A stretch of DNA of 64,000 bases, taken from contig NZ_JH976535.1 of assembly GCF_000183545.2 (NCBI RefSeq), positions 1,231,890 through 1,295,889 of the forward strand. The letters run 5' to 3'. Under the pieces are notes generated by a model. The model saw only the letters and a program-made list of their open reading frames with translations. It had not been told where the DNA came from and ran no database searches. A program made the translations under genes and the position numbers. This DNA comes from Thermaerobacter subterraneus DSM 13965. GTDB taxonomy: Bacteria > Bacillota > Sulfobacillia > Thermaerobacterales > Thermaerobacteraceae. Shown in pieces: positions 1 through 8,297 of this stretch (within the stretch, counting starts at the first letter, position 1; each line of letters opens with the position of its first letter).

Positions 1-60
1 GACCGATGGCATGAGAGAACGTGGAGCGCCCAAGATGGCAGGGGAAGGGGGCGACCGCGC

Positions 61-1449
61 GTGGACTCGCTGCTCGCAGCCCGGCTGCAGATGGCCATCT
101 CGCTGGGTTTTCACATGGTCTTCGCCGCGCTGGCGGTGGGCATGCCCTTGCTCATGTTGCTAGCCGAGGGGCTGTACCTGCGCCGGCGAGACCCGCGCTA
201 TCTGGAACTGGCCCGCACCTGGTCCAAGGTGACCGCCATTACCTTCGCCATCGGCGCGGTCAGCGGCACGGCCTTGTCGTTCGAGCTCGGGCTGCTGTGG
301 CCGCGGTTCATGGAGGTGGCGGGGCCGGCCACGGGGCCCGCTTTCACCCTTGAGGGATTCGCGTTCTTCACAGAGGCGATCTTCCTGGGGCTGTACCTCT
401 ACGGGTGGGAGCGTCTCTCACCCGTGGCCCACTGGCTGACGGGCATCCCCGTGGCCATCAGCAGCGCCGCTTCCAGCGTGCTGGTTACGGCGGCCGACGC
501 TTGGATGCAGAATCCCGTCGGGGCGGAGACGCTTGTGGCCAACCCCGAGGCCTTCGACCCCATCGCCGCGCTGTTCCGAAATCCCGCCTGGCCGGTCATG
601 GCCGTGCACTCCACGCTCGCCACGTATGCGGCCACCGCCTTCGCTGTGGCCGCCGTCTACGCCTGGGCGGCGCTGCGCGGCCACCGGGACGAGATGCGGC
701 GCAGCGCCCTGCGCATGGCCGTGGCCATGGCCACCATCAGCGCGCTGCTGATGCCGGTGACGGGCCACACCAGCGCCCAGTTCGTGGCCGGCAACCAGCC
801 GGTCAAGCTGGCGGCAATGGAGGCCCAGTTCAAGACCGAGCGTGCCGCCCCCCTGCGCCTGGGCGGCCTCCCCGATCCCGAGGCACAAACCGTCCGCTAT
901 GCCATCGAGGTCCCGGGAATGTTAAGCTGGCTGGCCTTTGGCGACACATCGGCCGAGGTCCCGGGACTGGACCGGGTGCCCCGGGATCAATGGCCCAACG
1001 TGCCGGTGACTCACATCGCCTTTCAAATCATGGTCATCGCCGGCATCCTGATGGTGCTGGTCGTCGCCTGGTACTGGTCTGCCTCCTGGCGCCGGCGCGG
1101 CCGTGTGCTGTATGACCGCCGCCTGCTGTGGGGTCTTGTGGCCGCCGGTCCCCTCGGCTTTATCGCCCTCGAGGCCGGGTGGGTCGTCACCGAGGTCGGT
1201 CGGCAGCCGTGGATCATCCGAGGCGTCATGCGGACCAGCGAGGCGGTGACACCTGCGCCCGGCGTGGTAGGCACGCTAGTCGCCTTCACCCTTCTGTACG
1301 TGCTCCTCAGCGTGACGCTGATCTGGCTCTTGCGCCGCATCGGCCACGGTGCGGGGACGGCCCGGGGCGCGACCGCCGCAGCGCCGGGCAATGGCACGCC
1401 GGTGAGGAGCACTCCCGCAGGGGCCGGTCCCGCGGGCGGCTCCTCCTGA
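61..1449 (+). CDS. cydA: Cytochrome bd-type quinol oxidase subunit I
   Basis: Membrane subunit of the cytochrome bd terminal oxidase, which oxidises quinol and reduces oxygen to water without pumping protons. The 462-residue protein has the expected multi-helix pattern. His18 in the LGFHMVF segment and His183 in AVHSTLATY match conserved haem-ligand positions, and a GRQPW motif lies near residue 380. The Q-loop region is short, as in the cyanide-insensitive (CioA-like) branch. The GTG start follows a purine-rich stretch (GGGGAAGGGGG). The partner subunit follows 78 bases later but is frameshifted, so whether the complex forms is unclear. Family call is secure. Confidence 0.95.
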   Translation: MDSLLAARLQMAISLGFHMVFAALAVGMPLLMLLAEGLYLRRRDPRYLELARTWSKVTAITFAIGAVSGTALSFELGLLWPRFMEVAGPATGPAFTLEGFAFFTEAIFLGLYLYGWERLSPVAHWLTGIPVAISSAASSVLVTAADAWMQNPVGAETLVANPEAFDPIAALFRNPAWPVMAVHSTLATYAATAFAVAAVYAWAALRGHRDEMRRSALRMAVAMATISALLMPVTGHTSAQFVAGNQPVKLAAMEAQFKTERAAPLRLGGLPDPEAQTVRYAIEVPGMLSWLAFGDTSAEVPGLDRVPRDQWPNVPVTHIAFQIMVIAGILMVLVVAWYWSASWRRRGRVLYDRRLLWGLVAAGPLGFIALEAGWVVTEVGRQPWIIRGVMRTSEAVTPAPGVVGTLVAFTLLYVLLSVTLIWLLRRIGHGAGTARGATAAAPGNGTPVRSTPAGAGPAGGSS

Positions 1450-1527
1450 CGGGGCAGACAGGACCTGGTCCCCGGCTGGCCGGGGGCTGGCGCCCCCCGC
1501 TCCGAGCCCGGTACGGAGGTGAGCCTC

Positions 1528-2606
1528 ATGAGTCCTGCCGCACCCGTCGACCCGGGTACCCCGGAAACGGTCATTGCCGTGGTAATGATGGCCGCGCTAA
1601 CCGCCTACGCCGTCCTCGGCGGGGCGGACTTCGGCGGCGGCGTCTGGGACCTGCTGGCGCGCGGGCCGCGGGCCGAGGCACAGCGGCTCGCCATCGCCCG
1701 CGCCATGGGACCGGTCTGGGAGGCCAACCATGTCTGGCTGATCTTCGTCATCGTGCTGCTGTTCACGGCCTTCCCGCAAGCCTTTAGCGCCCTCAGCATT
1801 GCCTTGTTCCTCCCCTTTCACCTGGTGCTGGCGGGCATCGTGCTGCGCGGGGCCGCCTTTGTCTTCCGCGCCCCGGGCGCCGCGGCGGCGGGGCCCCAGC
1901 GGGCCTGGACCAGCACGTTCGGAGCGGCGAGCACCATCACGCCCTTCTCCTCGGCACCAGCCTGGCGGCCATCTCTTCCGGCGGCATCCGCGTCACGGGT
2001 GGTGCCGTGACGGTGGACCCACTGTATGCCTGGTTCAGCCCGTTTTCGCTGCTGGTCGGGGCGCTGGCCGTGGCTCTGTTTGCCTACCTGGCGGCGGTGT
2101 ACCTGGCGGTGGAGACGGCGGGTGAACTGCGGGAAGACTTCCGGCGGCGGGCGCTCGGCGCCGGCGCCGCCGTGGCGATCCTGGCGGCCATCTTGCTGCC
2201 GCTGGCCCCGCGCACTGCGCCACACCTGTGGGAGTTGCTGTCTGAACGGGGCCGACCCCTGATACTGGCCGGAGCGGCCCTCGCCGCCCTTTCCGGCTGG
2301 CTGGTGTGGCGGCGGCACTACCTGCTGGCCCGGGTGGCGGCGGTGGCAGAAGTGGTGGTCCTGCTCTGGGGATGGGCGCTGGGCCAGTGGCCTTACCTGA
2401 TCTACCCGGACGTGACCGTGTTCAACGCGGCCGCCCCGGATGCCATCCTGCTGTTCGTGCTGCGGGCCCTTCCGGTAGGGTTGCTGATTTTGATTCCCTC
2501 CCTCTTGTTCCTGTTTGCCGTCTTCAAGGGGAACAACCCTGCGACGGAGGAATGGCGGGGAAACCCGCAACCCGGCAGCAGTTGGCCGGCCCGGCACGGC
2601 GAGTAG
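1528..2606 (+). pseudogene. cydB: Cytochrome bd oxidase subunit II, frameshifted
   Basis: Second subunit of the bd oxidase, broken into two reading frames. The first part (1528-2010) carries the GGADFGGGVWDLL and EANHVWLIF motifs of CydB and then turns into unrelated sequence. The second part, in the -1 frame and ending at 2606, continues the family with SPFSLLVGALAV and PYLIYPDVTVFNAAAPD. The reading GAASTITPFLLGTSLAAI is restored if one C is added near 1946, giving about 359 residues, the normal length. The start is taken as ATG 1528 because GGAGG at 1515-1519 is well placed; GTG 1519 overlaps that site. Either a real one-base deletion or a sequencing error; nothing else looks decayed. Confidence 0.85.
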
Positions 2607-2800
2607 ACGGCGTGGTGCCTTGGGAAGGCCCTCGCGCCGCGCGTCGCCCGGAGAGGACCTGCGCCGCTCCGCGTCCCGTCCATATAGGGCCTGCGCCGGA
2701 TGACCGCGGCACCCCGCTGGGCTACGATGAGACTGAGATCCAGTGAGTAGTGGAGGACGCGCGCTGCCGGTCATCTCCCACGAACAGGAGGAACGGGAAA

Positions 2801-3496
2801 GTGAGAAAGCTGTGGTGGGTCGGCCTGGCCGTCCTGGTGCTCCTGGCGGCCGGCTCCTGGTGGTTCGGCACGCGAGCCGGTTCGGACCAGCCGGGTGGTC
2901 CGGGCGCCGGGCCTGCAGGTACGCCCGCTCCTAGCTCGGGGCAGGGAACCGCCGGCACGAACAACGGCTTCAAAGGCATGGTCTTGCAAAACCCCAGGGA
3001 GGCGCCCGACTTCGAGCTGAAGGCCGCCGACGGGTCCACCTTCAAGCTGTCCGACCAGCGCGGCAAGGTGGTGCTACTCTTCTTCGGGTACACCAACTGC
3101 CCTGACGTCTGCCCGGCCACCATGGCCGTCTGGAAAGAGCTGGGCAAGCGGGTGAAGGATCGCGCGGACGACGTGCGCATGGTCTTCATCACGGTCGACC
3201 CCGAGCGGGACACGCCAAAGCGGCTGCGGGAGTACCTGCCGAAGTACGGCGAGCACATCGTTGGCCTGACGGGTACCCAGGAGCAGTTGAAGCCGGTCTG
3301 GGACGCCTACTCGGTCAAGCCGGAGCGGGTCGAGATGCCAGACAGCGCCCTGAAATACGCGATGGCGCACCCGGCCCAGGTGTACCTGATCGACCCCGAG
3401 GGTAAGATCCGCTTGCTCTACCCGCTCGGCTACAAAGCCGAGGACATCGAACACGACATCCGGTTGCTGCTGGAGCAGCGACAGAACCGGGGTTGA
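2801..3496 (+). CDS. SCO1/SenC family copper-binding thioredoxin-fold protein
   Basis: Membrane-anchored, extracytoplasmic thioredoxin-like protein of the SCO1/SenC family, known for delivering copper to the CuA site of cytochrome c oxidase. A single hydrophobic segment (about residues 6-20) anchors it, followed by a Gly/Pro-rich linker. The copper site is visible as TNCPDVCPAT near residues 98-104 plus a distal His in MAHPAQVYLID near 189. GTG 2801 is chosen because AGGAGG (2787-2792) is 8 bases upstream; an in-frame ATG at 2750 lacks such a site. It sits directly before a PCuAC copper chaperone, the usual partner. 231 residues. Confidence 0.92.
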   Translation: MRKLWWVGLAVLVLLAAGSWWFGTRAGSDQPGGPGAGPAGTPAPSSGQGTAGTNNGFKGMVLQNPREAPDFELKAADGSTFKLSDQRGKVVLLFFGYTNCPDVCPATMAVWKELGKRVKDRADDVRMVFITVDPERDTPKRLREYLPKYGEHIVGLTGTQEQLKPVWDAYSVKPERVEMPDSALKYAMAHPAQVYLIDPEGKIRLLYPLGYKAEDIEHDIRLLLEQRQNRG

Positions 3497-3512
3497 GAGG
3501 AGGGCCCTTCGC

Positions 3513-4013
3513 ATGGCTACCCACTTCGCCCGCCGTGCCACCCGGCGCGGCATCCGGGCCGCGGTCCTGGTATTGCTCCTCTTGATGCTCGCCGCCGGCT
3601 GCGGGCAGAGCGCCGAACAGAACCCCGGGAGCGGCACCGGGCAGGCCGGGGAACCGGCCGTCACGGTGACGGGGGCGTGGGTGCGGGCCGCCAGCAAGGG
3701 AGACATGTCCGCCGCCTTTTTCGTGGTCGAGAACAAGGGGAGCAAGGCCGTGCGCCTGACCGGCGTGCGCACCGACGTCGCGGCGACAGCGGAGATCCAC
3801 CAGACCACGCAAGAAGGGTCCACGGCTCGGATGCAGCGGGTGGAGGGGATCGAGGTGCCGGCGGGAGGCCGGGTGGAGCTGGCCCCAGGCGGCTACCACG
3901 TCATGATGATGGATCTCCAGCGCGACCTGAAGGCGGGCGATCAGATCCAGCTCACCCTGCAATTCGACGGCGGGCACGAGGTGACCGTCACAGCCGAGGT
4001 GCGCGAGCCTTGA
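3513..4013 (+). CDS. PCuAC family copper chaperone lipoprotein
   Basis: Periplasmic-type copper chaperone (PCuAC, DUF461) that passes copper to SCO proteins or cytochrome oxidase. The 166-residue protein has a lipoprotein signal with lipobox LAAGC (Cys30). The family copper motif appears as EIHQTT, then a Met-rich stretch (RMQRVEGIEV) and YHVMMMDL, matching the H(M)X10MX21HXM pattern. It begins 16 bases after the SCO1 gene, with a GAGGAGGG ribosome site, so the two form one transcription unit that closes at the hairpin at 4145-4168. Lipid-anchored on the outer face of the membrane. Confidence 0.92.
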   Translation: MATHFARRATRRGIRAAVLVLLLLMLAAGCGQSAEQNPGSGTGQAGEPAVTVTGAWVRAASKGDMSAAFFVVENKGSKAVRLTGVRTDVAATAEIHQTTQEGSTARMQRVEGIEVPAGGRVELAPGGYHVMMMDLQRDLKAGDQIQLTLQFDGGHEVTVTAEVREP

Positions 4014-4144
4014 TGTCGACGCACCAAGCCTATTCCGACGGGTAGCACGCCGCGCCTTATTCCCCGCCCGGGGTCCGCGAGTCCTCCTGCCCGCGGTGCG
4101 GGTCGGCACTCGCCCGAGGACGGACAACATACGGTCGAACGGAG

Positions 4145-4168
4145 GGAGGCAGCCTTGCGGCTGCCTCC
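4145..4168 (+). terminator. Intrinsic terminator hairpin after the copper-chaperone operon
   Basis: Perfect 10-bp inverted repeat (GGAGGCAGCC, loop TTGC, GGCTGCCTCC) followed by GGCGTTTGCT. The short T run is interrupted 10 bases after the stem by the group II intron, so the terminator appears to be the intron's target site. Confidence 0.75.
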
Positions 4169-4178
4169 GGCGTTTGCT

Positions 4179-6064
4179 GTGCGCCCGGCATGGGCGAGTG
4201 CTAAGGGGTGAAAGTCCCCTGCGGAGGGTGGCCCCGTACAACCGCTAGCCGAAGGCAAGGGTGCCCGCGGCGACGCGGGATCCGAAGGAAGCCGGAGGCA
4301 AAGTCGCGACCCGACGACCAGGAACCGCGGGCGAGGCAGTGCCGACTGGGCGAGCCGGCAGCACACGGCGAAGCCCGAGATGGGCCGAAGGGCGGCGCTG
4401 TAAACGCGGCGGGTGTGCGACGAAAGTGCTCGCTCTTACCCGGGGAGGCCTGCCGGTAGGCCAGCATGGCTGGCAACCCGCGACCGCAAGGCGCGGCTGA
4501 GCCGGCAGGAGTCAGCAGAGGCCATAGTACCGCCGGCCGGGCCGGCGGGAAGGGCCGAACGTCGAGTCCGGGAGGGTGTTGGCGCGTTCGCGCCGGGCGC
4601 AAGGAGCGCAGCCAACCCGAGAGGGCCTTGCTCCAGGAGGCGGCGGTGAATTCCGCTGGAGCCTGGGCGAGAGCGGAGCGCCCGGCCGGGACAGACCGGC
4701 GGCCCTCCCCGCGGAGGACGTGGTGGCGTGGACCTGATGGAGCAGGTGGTGGTCCGGGAGAACATGTGGGCCGCCCTGCGACGGGTGGAGCAGAACCGGG
4801 GCGCACCGGGCGTCGACGGGATGACCGTCGAGCAGTTGCGCGGCTTTCTGCGGGAGCGGTGGCCGCAGGTGCGTGCCCAACTGCTGGCCGGAACCTACAA
4901 GCCGCAGCCGGTCCGTCGGGTGGAGATTCCCAAGCCCGGGGGCGGCACGCGCTTGTTGGGCATCCCGACCGTCCTGGACCGCCTGATCCAGCAGGCTTTG
5001 CTGCAAGTGCTGACGCCGATCTTCGACCCCGATTTTTCGGAGCACAGCTACGGCTTTCGGCCGGGGCGCTCCGCCCATCAGGCGGTCGAAGCCGCGCGCC
5101 GGCACGTCGAGGAAGGCTACACCTGGGTGGTGGACCTGGATATCGAGAAGTTCTTCGACCGGGTCCACCACGACGTCCTCATGGCCCGGGTGATGCGGAA
5201 GGTTGCGGACAAGCGCGTCCGGATGCTCATCCGCCGCTACCTGCAGGCCGGTGTGATGGTCGGCGGGGTGAAGGTGCGGACGGAGGAGGGCACGCCCCAA
5301 GGCGGCCCCCTGAGCCCGCTTTTGGCCAACATCCTGCTGGACGAGCTGGACAAGGAGCTGGAGCGGCGGGGACACCGCTTCGTTCGCTACGCGGACGACT
5401 GCAACATCTACGTTCGCTCGGAACGGGCGGGGCACCGGGTCATGGCGGGAGTGCGACGCTTCCTCGAAAAGCGGCTGAGGCTCAAGATCAACGAGCAAAA
5501 GAGCGCGGTGGACCGGCCCTGGCGACGCAAGTTCCTCGGCTTCAGCATGTACCGCGGCCGGGAAGGCATCCGCCTGCGCGTGGCCCCGCAAACGGTGCAG
5601 CGGCTCAAAGACCGCATCCGCGGCCTGACGAGCCGGACCTGGCCGGTTTCCATGCCCGAGCGCATCCGCCGGATCAATGTCTATTTGCGCGGTTGGCTCG
5701 CCTACTTCCGCATTGCGGACATGGCGGACCTGCTCCGCAACGTGGAAGGTTGGCTCCGGCGACGCCTGCAGGCGTGCCTTTGGAAGCAGTGGAAACGGCC
5801 GCGCACCCGGTTGCGGGAACTGCGGGCCCTGGGCCACCCCGAGTGGCGAGCCCGGCAGTGGGCCATGGCGCGACGCGGGTACTGGGCCATGGCCGGTGGC
5901 CCGCTCAACAGCGCCCTGGGCAAGCCGTACTGGCTTGCCCAGGGGCTGCTGAGCCTCACTCAATGCTACCACGAACTTCGCCGTGCTTGACGAACCGCCC
6001 GGTGCGGACCCGCATGCCGGGTGGTGTGAGGGGACGGGGCCTTCACCGGCCCCTCCTACTCGAT
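4179..6064 (+). mobile_element. Group II intron, class C-like, with maturase
   Basis: Complete-looking group II intron of about 1.89 kb. The 5' end matches the conserved GTGCG start at 4179. The non-coding 5' half (4179-4727) is domain I-III RNA, including typical GTGAAAGTCC-like and GGCAAAG segments. Domain V is the hairpin around 5990-6025 (AACCGCC ... GGGTGGT), and domain VI (about 6028-6064) ends in CTACTCGAT. It lies directly behind an intrinsic terminator, the insertion preference known for class C introns. The 5' exon end TTTGCT (4173-4178) can pair with GGCAAA at 4297-4302, a good IBS1/EBS1 candidate. The 3' end is set within 1-2 bases. Maturase at 4728-5990. Confidence 0.88.
4728..5990 (+). 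CDS. ltrA: Group II intron reverse transcriptase/maturase
   Basis: Intron-encoded protein that assists splicing of its host intron and copies it into DNA targets. The 420-residue protein contains the reverse transcriptase blocks, including FRPGRSAHQAV, a YADD active site (Tyr222-Asp225), GTPQGGPLSPLLANILLDELD and the maturase (X) domain with RGWLAYFRIAD. It ends with the PLNSALGKPYWLAQG segment common in class C intron proteins. No HNH endonuclease domain is present, consistent with insertion by reverse splicing at terminators or single-stranded DNA. GTG 4728 is used; ATG 4737 is an alternative three codons downstream. The frame is intact, so the element may be active. Confidence 0.95.
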   Translation: MDLMEQVVVRENMWAALRRVEQNRGAPGVDGMTVEQLRGFLRERWPQVRAQLLAGTYKPQPVRRVEIPKPGGGTRLLGIPTVLDRLIQQALLQVLTPIFDPDFSEHSYGFRPGRSAHQAVEAARRHVEEGYTWVVDLDIEKFFDRVHHDVLMARVMRKVADKRVRMLIRRYLQAGVMVGGVKVRTEEGTPQGGPLSPLLANILLDELDKELERRGHRFVRYADDCNIYVRSERAGHRVMAGVRRFLEKRLRLKINEQKSAVDRPWRRKFLGFSMYRGREGIRLRVAPQTVQRLKDRIRGLTSRTWPVSMPERIRRINVYLRGWLAYFRIADMADLLRNVEGWLRRRLQACLWKQWKRPRTRLRELRALGHPEWRARQWAMARRGYWAMAGGPLNSALGKPYWLAQGLLSLTQCYHELRRA

Positions 6065-6079
6065 TGCATGGCTTCCACG

Positions 6080-6144
6080 TTTACAGAACGTTTACAGCCC
6101 CTTGCCCCCTCGGCAACGGCCGACCCGGAGCGCCGGGTTAAAAT
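6080..6144 (+). promoter_or_regulatory. OmpR-family direct-repeat operator and promoter for htrA
   Basis: Two identical hexamers TTTACA (6080-6085 and 6091-6096) are separated by 5 bases. Read on the minus strand this is TGTAAA-N5-TGTAAA, the WalR (YycF) consensus; read on the plus strand it fits the PhoP TT(A/T/C)ACA repeat. A TAAAAT -10 box lies at 6139-6144 with no good -35 element, as expected of an activator-dependent promoter. Regulator identity is inference. Confidence 0.5.
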
Positions 6145-6230
6145 GACCTCGGTGAAGGCTGCAGTGACATGGCATGGGAAGCTGGGCGGGCGGCCCGGAG
6201 CAGGCCGCCCGCGGGAAGGAGCCGGACGCC

Positions 6231-7712
6231 ATGGATCGCCACGACGGCAGCCCGCTTGACCGTCCCCTCAACCCCCTGGTCCGGTCCGGCCTGGACCCGG
6301 AGTCACCCCAGTCGGCGGTGCCGGACCGGCCCGGACCCGATGGCGGCGACGAGCCCTCGGACCGCATCGGCCCCACCTGGGCCCATGAACAGGCGGGTGG
6401 GTGGAGCGACGACCGGTACGGCGCAGGCGGTGCATACGGCGAGGACCGGGGCAGGTACGAACCGCACGCGGCCGGTGCCGTTGGCCGGCCGCGTCCTCAG
6501 GAGCGGCACGGCTGGTGGTCCCGGCTGGTGACCGCCCTGGTGGGTGGGCTGGTGGGAGGCGGCCTTGTCTTCTACGCCGTGACGGCCGGCCCCCTGGCGG
6601 CCGCGCCGGGCCGGGCGCCCGACGCCGGCCTTGGCGGCTCGGGGACGGGCAACGGCGCGCCCGCCCCGGTGACGGAGCCTGCACCGTCCGGCAGCCCTGG
6701 CGCGCCCGTGGTCGATTTTTCGCAGGTCTACGCCCAGGTGGCGCCGTCGGTGGTGCGGGTGGTGCGCACCGCCCGAGGGGTGAGCCCCTGGCTCGGCATC
6801 TTCCAGGAGGAGAGCTCGGGCTCAGGGGTGGTGATCGATGACCAGGGCCACGTGGTGACCAACTACCACGTGGTCGAGAACGCCTCCCGGCTTTGGATCG
6901 TGCTGGACGACGGCACCCAGGTGGAGGCGCGCCTGGTGGCCCAGGACCCCAGCCACGACCTGGCGCTTTTGCAGGCCGACCTGCCCGCCGGCCAGGTGCG
7001 CCCGGCCCGGCTGGGCGACTCCGATGCCCTGCGGGTGGGCGAGCCCGTCATGGCGGTGGGCTACCCGTTCGGGCTGCCCAAGACGGCGACCACCGGGGTG
7101 ATCAGCGGCCTGCACCGCAACAACCTGCAGGCCCCCAACGGCCGGGTCATCCGCGAGGTGATCCAGACCGACGCGCCCATCAACCCCGGCAACTCGGGCG
7201 GAGCGCTGGTCAACGCCCGCGGCGAGGTGGTGGGGATCAACACCGCCATCCTCTCCAACGTGGAGTCGCGGCCCGGGTCCATCGGCATCGGCTTCGCCGT
7301 GCCGATCAACATCCTCAAGCGGGAGCTGGATCTCTTCCTGGCCGGTGGCACCGTCCAGCACCCGTGGCTGGGCATCGGCGGCGTGGCGGTGGATCCGGCC
7401 TCCTACCGGGAGCGCGGCCTGGCCGTCGACCACGGCATCCAGGTAGCGGAGGTGGTGCCGGGCGGCCCGGCGGACCGGGCGGGCCTGCGGGCCGCCGAGC
7501 CCCGGCGCCTGGGCGGCACGGTGATCCCCTATGGCGGCGACGTGATCCTGGCCGTGGACGGGCAGGCCGTGCGGGACGTACCCGATCTGGTGGCCTACCT
7601 GGACCGGAAGCGGGTGGGGGACCGGGTGACCCTCCGCATCAACCGGGACGGGCAGGAGCTGCAGGTCCTGGTGGTGCTGGGGGCTTTCCCCGACGAGCTG
7701 GGCGGCGACTGA
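6231..7712 (+). CDS. HtrA/DegP-like membrane-anchored serine protease
   Basis: Trypsin-like protease with a PDZ domain, a quality-control enzyme acting outside the cytoplasmic membrane. Order of parts in 493 residues: acidic and Gly/Pro-rich cytoplasmic tail (1-97), one membrane helix (about 98-120), linker, protease domain and C-terminal PDZ (about 375-480). The triad is visible: His213 in VTNYHVV, Asp243 in SHDLALL, Ser322 in GNSGGAL. ATG 6231 follows a GGAAGGAG site. It stands alone between the intron and the trp promoter. The upstream repeats suggest control by a WalR/PhoP-type regulator; htrA-type genes accompany walRK in Bacillus, but walRK itself is not in this window. Confidence 0.93.
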   Translation: MDRHDGSPLDRPLNPLVRSGLDPESPQSAVPDRPGPDGGDEPSDRIGPTWAHEQAGGWSDDRYGAGGAYGEDRGRYEPHAAGAVGRPRPQERHGWWSRLVTALVGGLVGGGLVFYAVTAGPLAAAPGRAPDAGLGGSGTGNGAPAPVTEPAPSGSPGAPVVDFSQVYAQVAPSVVRVVRTARGVSPWLGIFQEESSGSGVVIDDQGHVVTNYHVVENASRLWIVLDDGTQVEARLVAQDPSHDLALLQADLPAGQVRPARLGDSDALRVGEPVMAVGYPFGLPKTATTGVISGLHRNNLQAPNGRVIREVIQTDAPINPGNSGGALVNARGEVVGINTAILSNVESRPGSIGIGFAVPINILKRELDLFLAGGTVQHPWLGIGGVAVDPASYRERGLAVDHGIQVAEVVPGGPADRAGLRAAEPRRLGGTVIPYGGDVILAVDGQAVRDVPDLVAYLDRKRVGDRVTLRINRDGQELQVLVVLGAFPDELGGD

Positions 7713-7728
7713 GACTGAGGCCACTGAG

Positions 7729-7757
7729 TTGACATCGGCGGCGGGTCCTTCTACAAT
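7729..7757 (+). promoter_or_regulatory. Promoter of the trp leader and operon
   Basis: TTGACA (7729-7734), 17-base spacer, TACAAT (7752-7757): a near-consensus sigma-A promoter just after the htrA stop codon. Transcription would begin near 7764, immediately before the T-box leader. Confidence 0.85.
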
Positions 7758-7764
7758 CCGAGGC

Positions 7765-8077
7765 AACAGTTCAGTTCGCCAAAGGCAATGCGCGGGACGA
7801 GTAGGCGTGTACCGGCGGCCAGCGAGCCGGCGACCCGGGCCATCCGGGATGGTGCGAGGCCGGTCCGTCACAGGGCACGCTGAATGGACCCGCAAGCCGC
7901 AGGCCGAACGCGGCGCCCGCCCTCCCGGGCCGCCAGTAGGCCCTGCCGGAGCCCCCACCGTGACCCGGGGGAGGGTATCGGCCGAAAGCCCGTACCCGAA
8001 CGAGTGAGGCCTACCGGCCTAACTCGGGTGGCACCGCGGAAGCTCCCTTTCGCCCCGAAGGCGAAAGGGATTTTTTG
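7765..8077 (+). promoter_or_regulatory. T-box leader sensing tRNA-Trp
   Basis: Complete T-box antitermination leader. Stem I elements are recognisable (GACGAGTAGG and GATGGTGCGAGGCCGG), and the specifier loop reads TGAA-TGG-ACC with the UGG Trp codon at 7885-7887. The T-box sequence GGGTGGCACCGCG lies at 8026-8038; its UGGC bulge pairs with a tRNA ending GCCA, as expected for a G73 tRNA-Trp. The terminator has an 11-bp stem (8044-8054 with 8060-8070) and six T's (8071-8076). Uncharged tRNA-Trp should stabilise the antiterminator and let RNA polymerase reach trpE. Confidence 0.92.
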
Positions 8078-8182
8078 TTACGCCGGCATCGCGTAGCCGG
8101 CGCCGCGGTCCCCGACAGGCACCCTGCCGCCTCCCGCCCGCCGTCGCGACAGCGGGCCGGGCGGCGGGTGCGGGCCCGGTGG

Positions 8183-8245
8183 ACCTAATTGGGGTGGCAC
8201 CACGGAACGGCGCCTTCCGTCCCCGGACGGAAGGCGCCGCTTGTC
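8183..8245 (+). promoter_or_regulatory. Second T-box antiterminator/terminator module without clear Stem I
   Basis: A second T-box sequence GGGTGGCACCACG (8192-8204), preceded by CCTAATTG, lies 154 bases after the first. It is followed by a 15-bp terminator-type stem (8208-8222 with 8225-8239) and a weak CTTGTCTT tail. The UGGC bulge is the same as in the first module, so it should also read tRNA-Trp. The 114 bases between the first terminator and this module contain GC-rich self-complementary sequence but none of the Stem I motifs I can recognise. It may be a relic, or a second gate that relies on only part of the tRNA contact. Confidence 0.75.
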
Positions 8246-8297
8246 TTCCGGCCCCCGCTGACCGGGCGGCCGCCAAGGGAAGGGAGAGGAGACCGCC

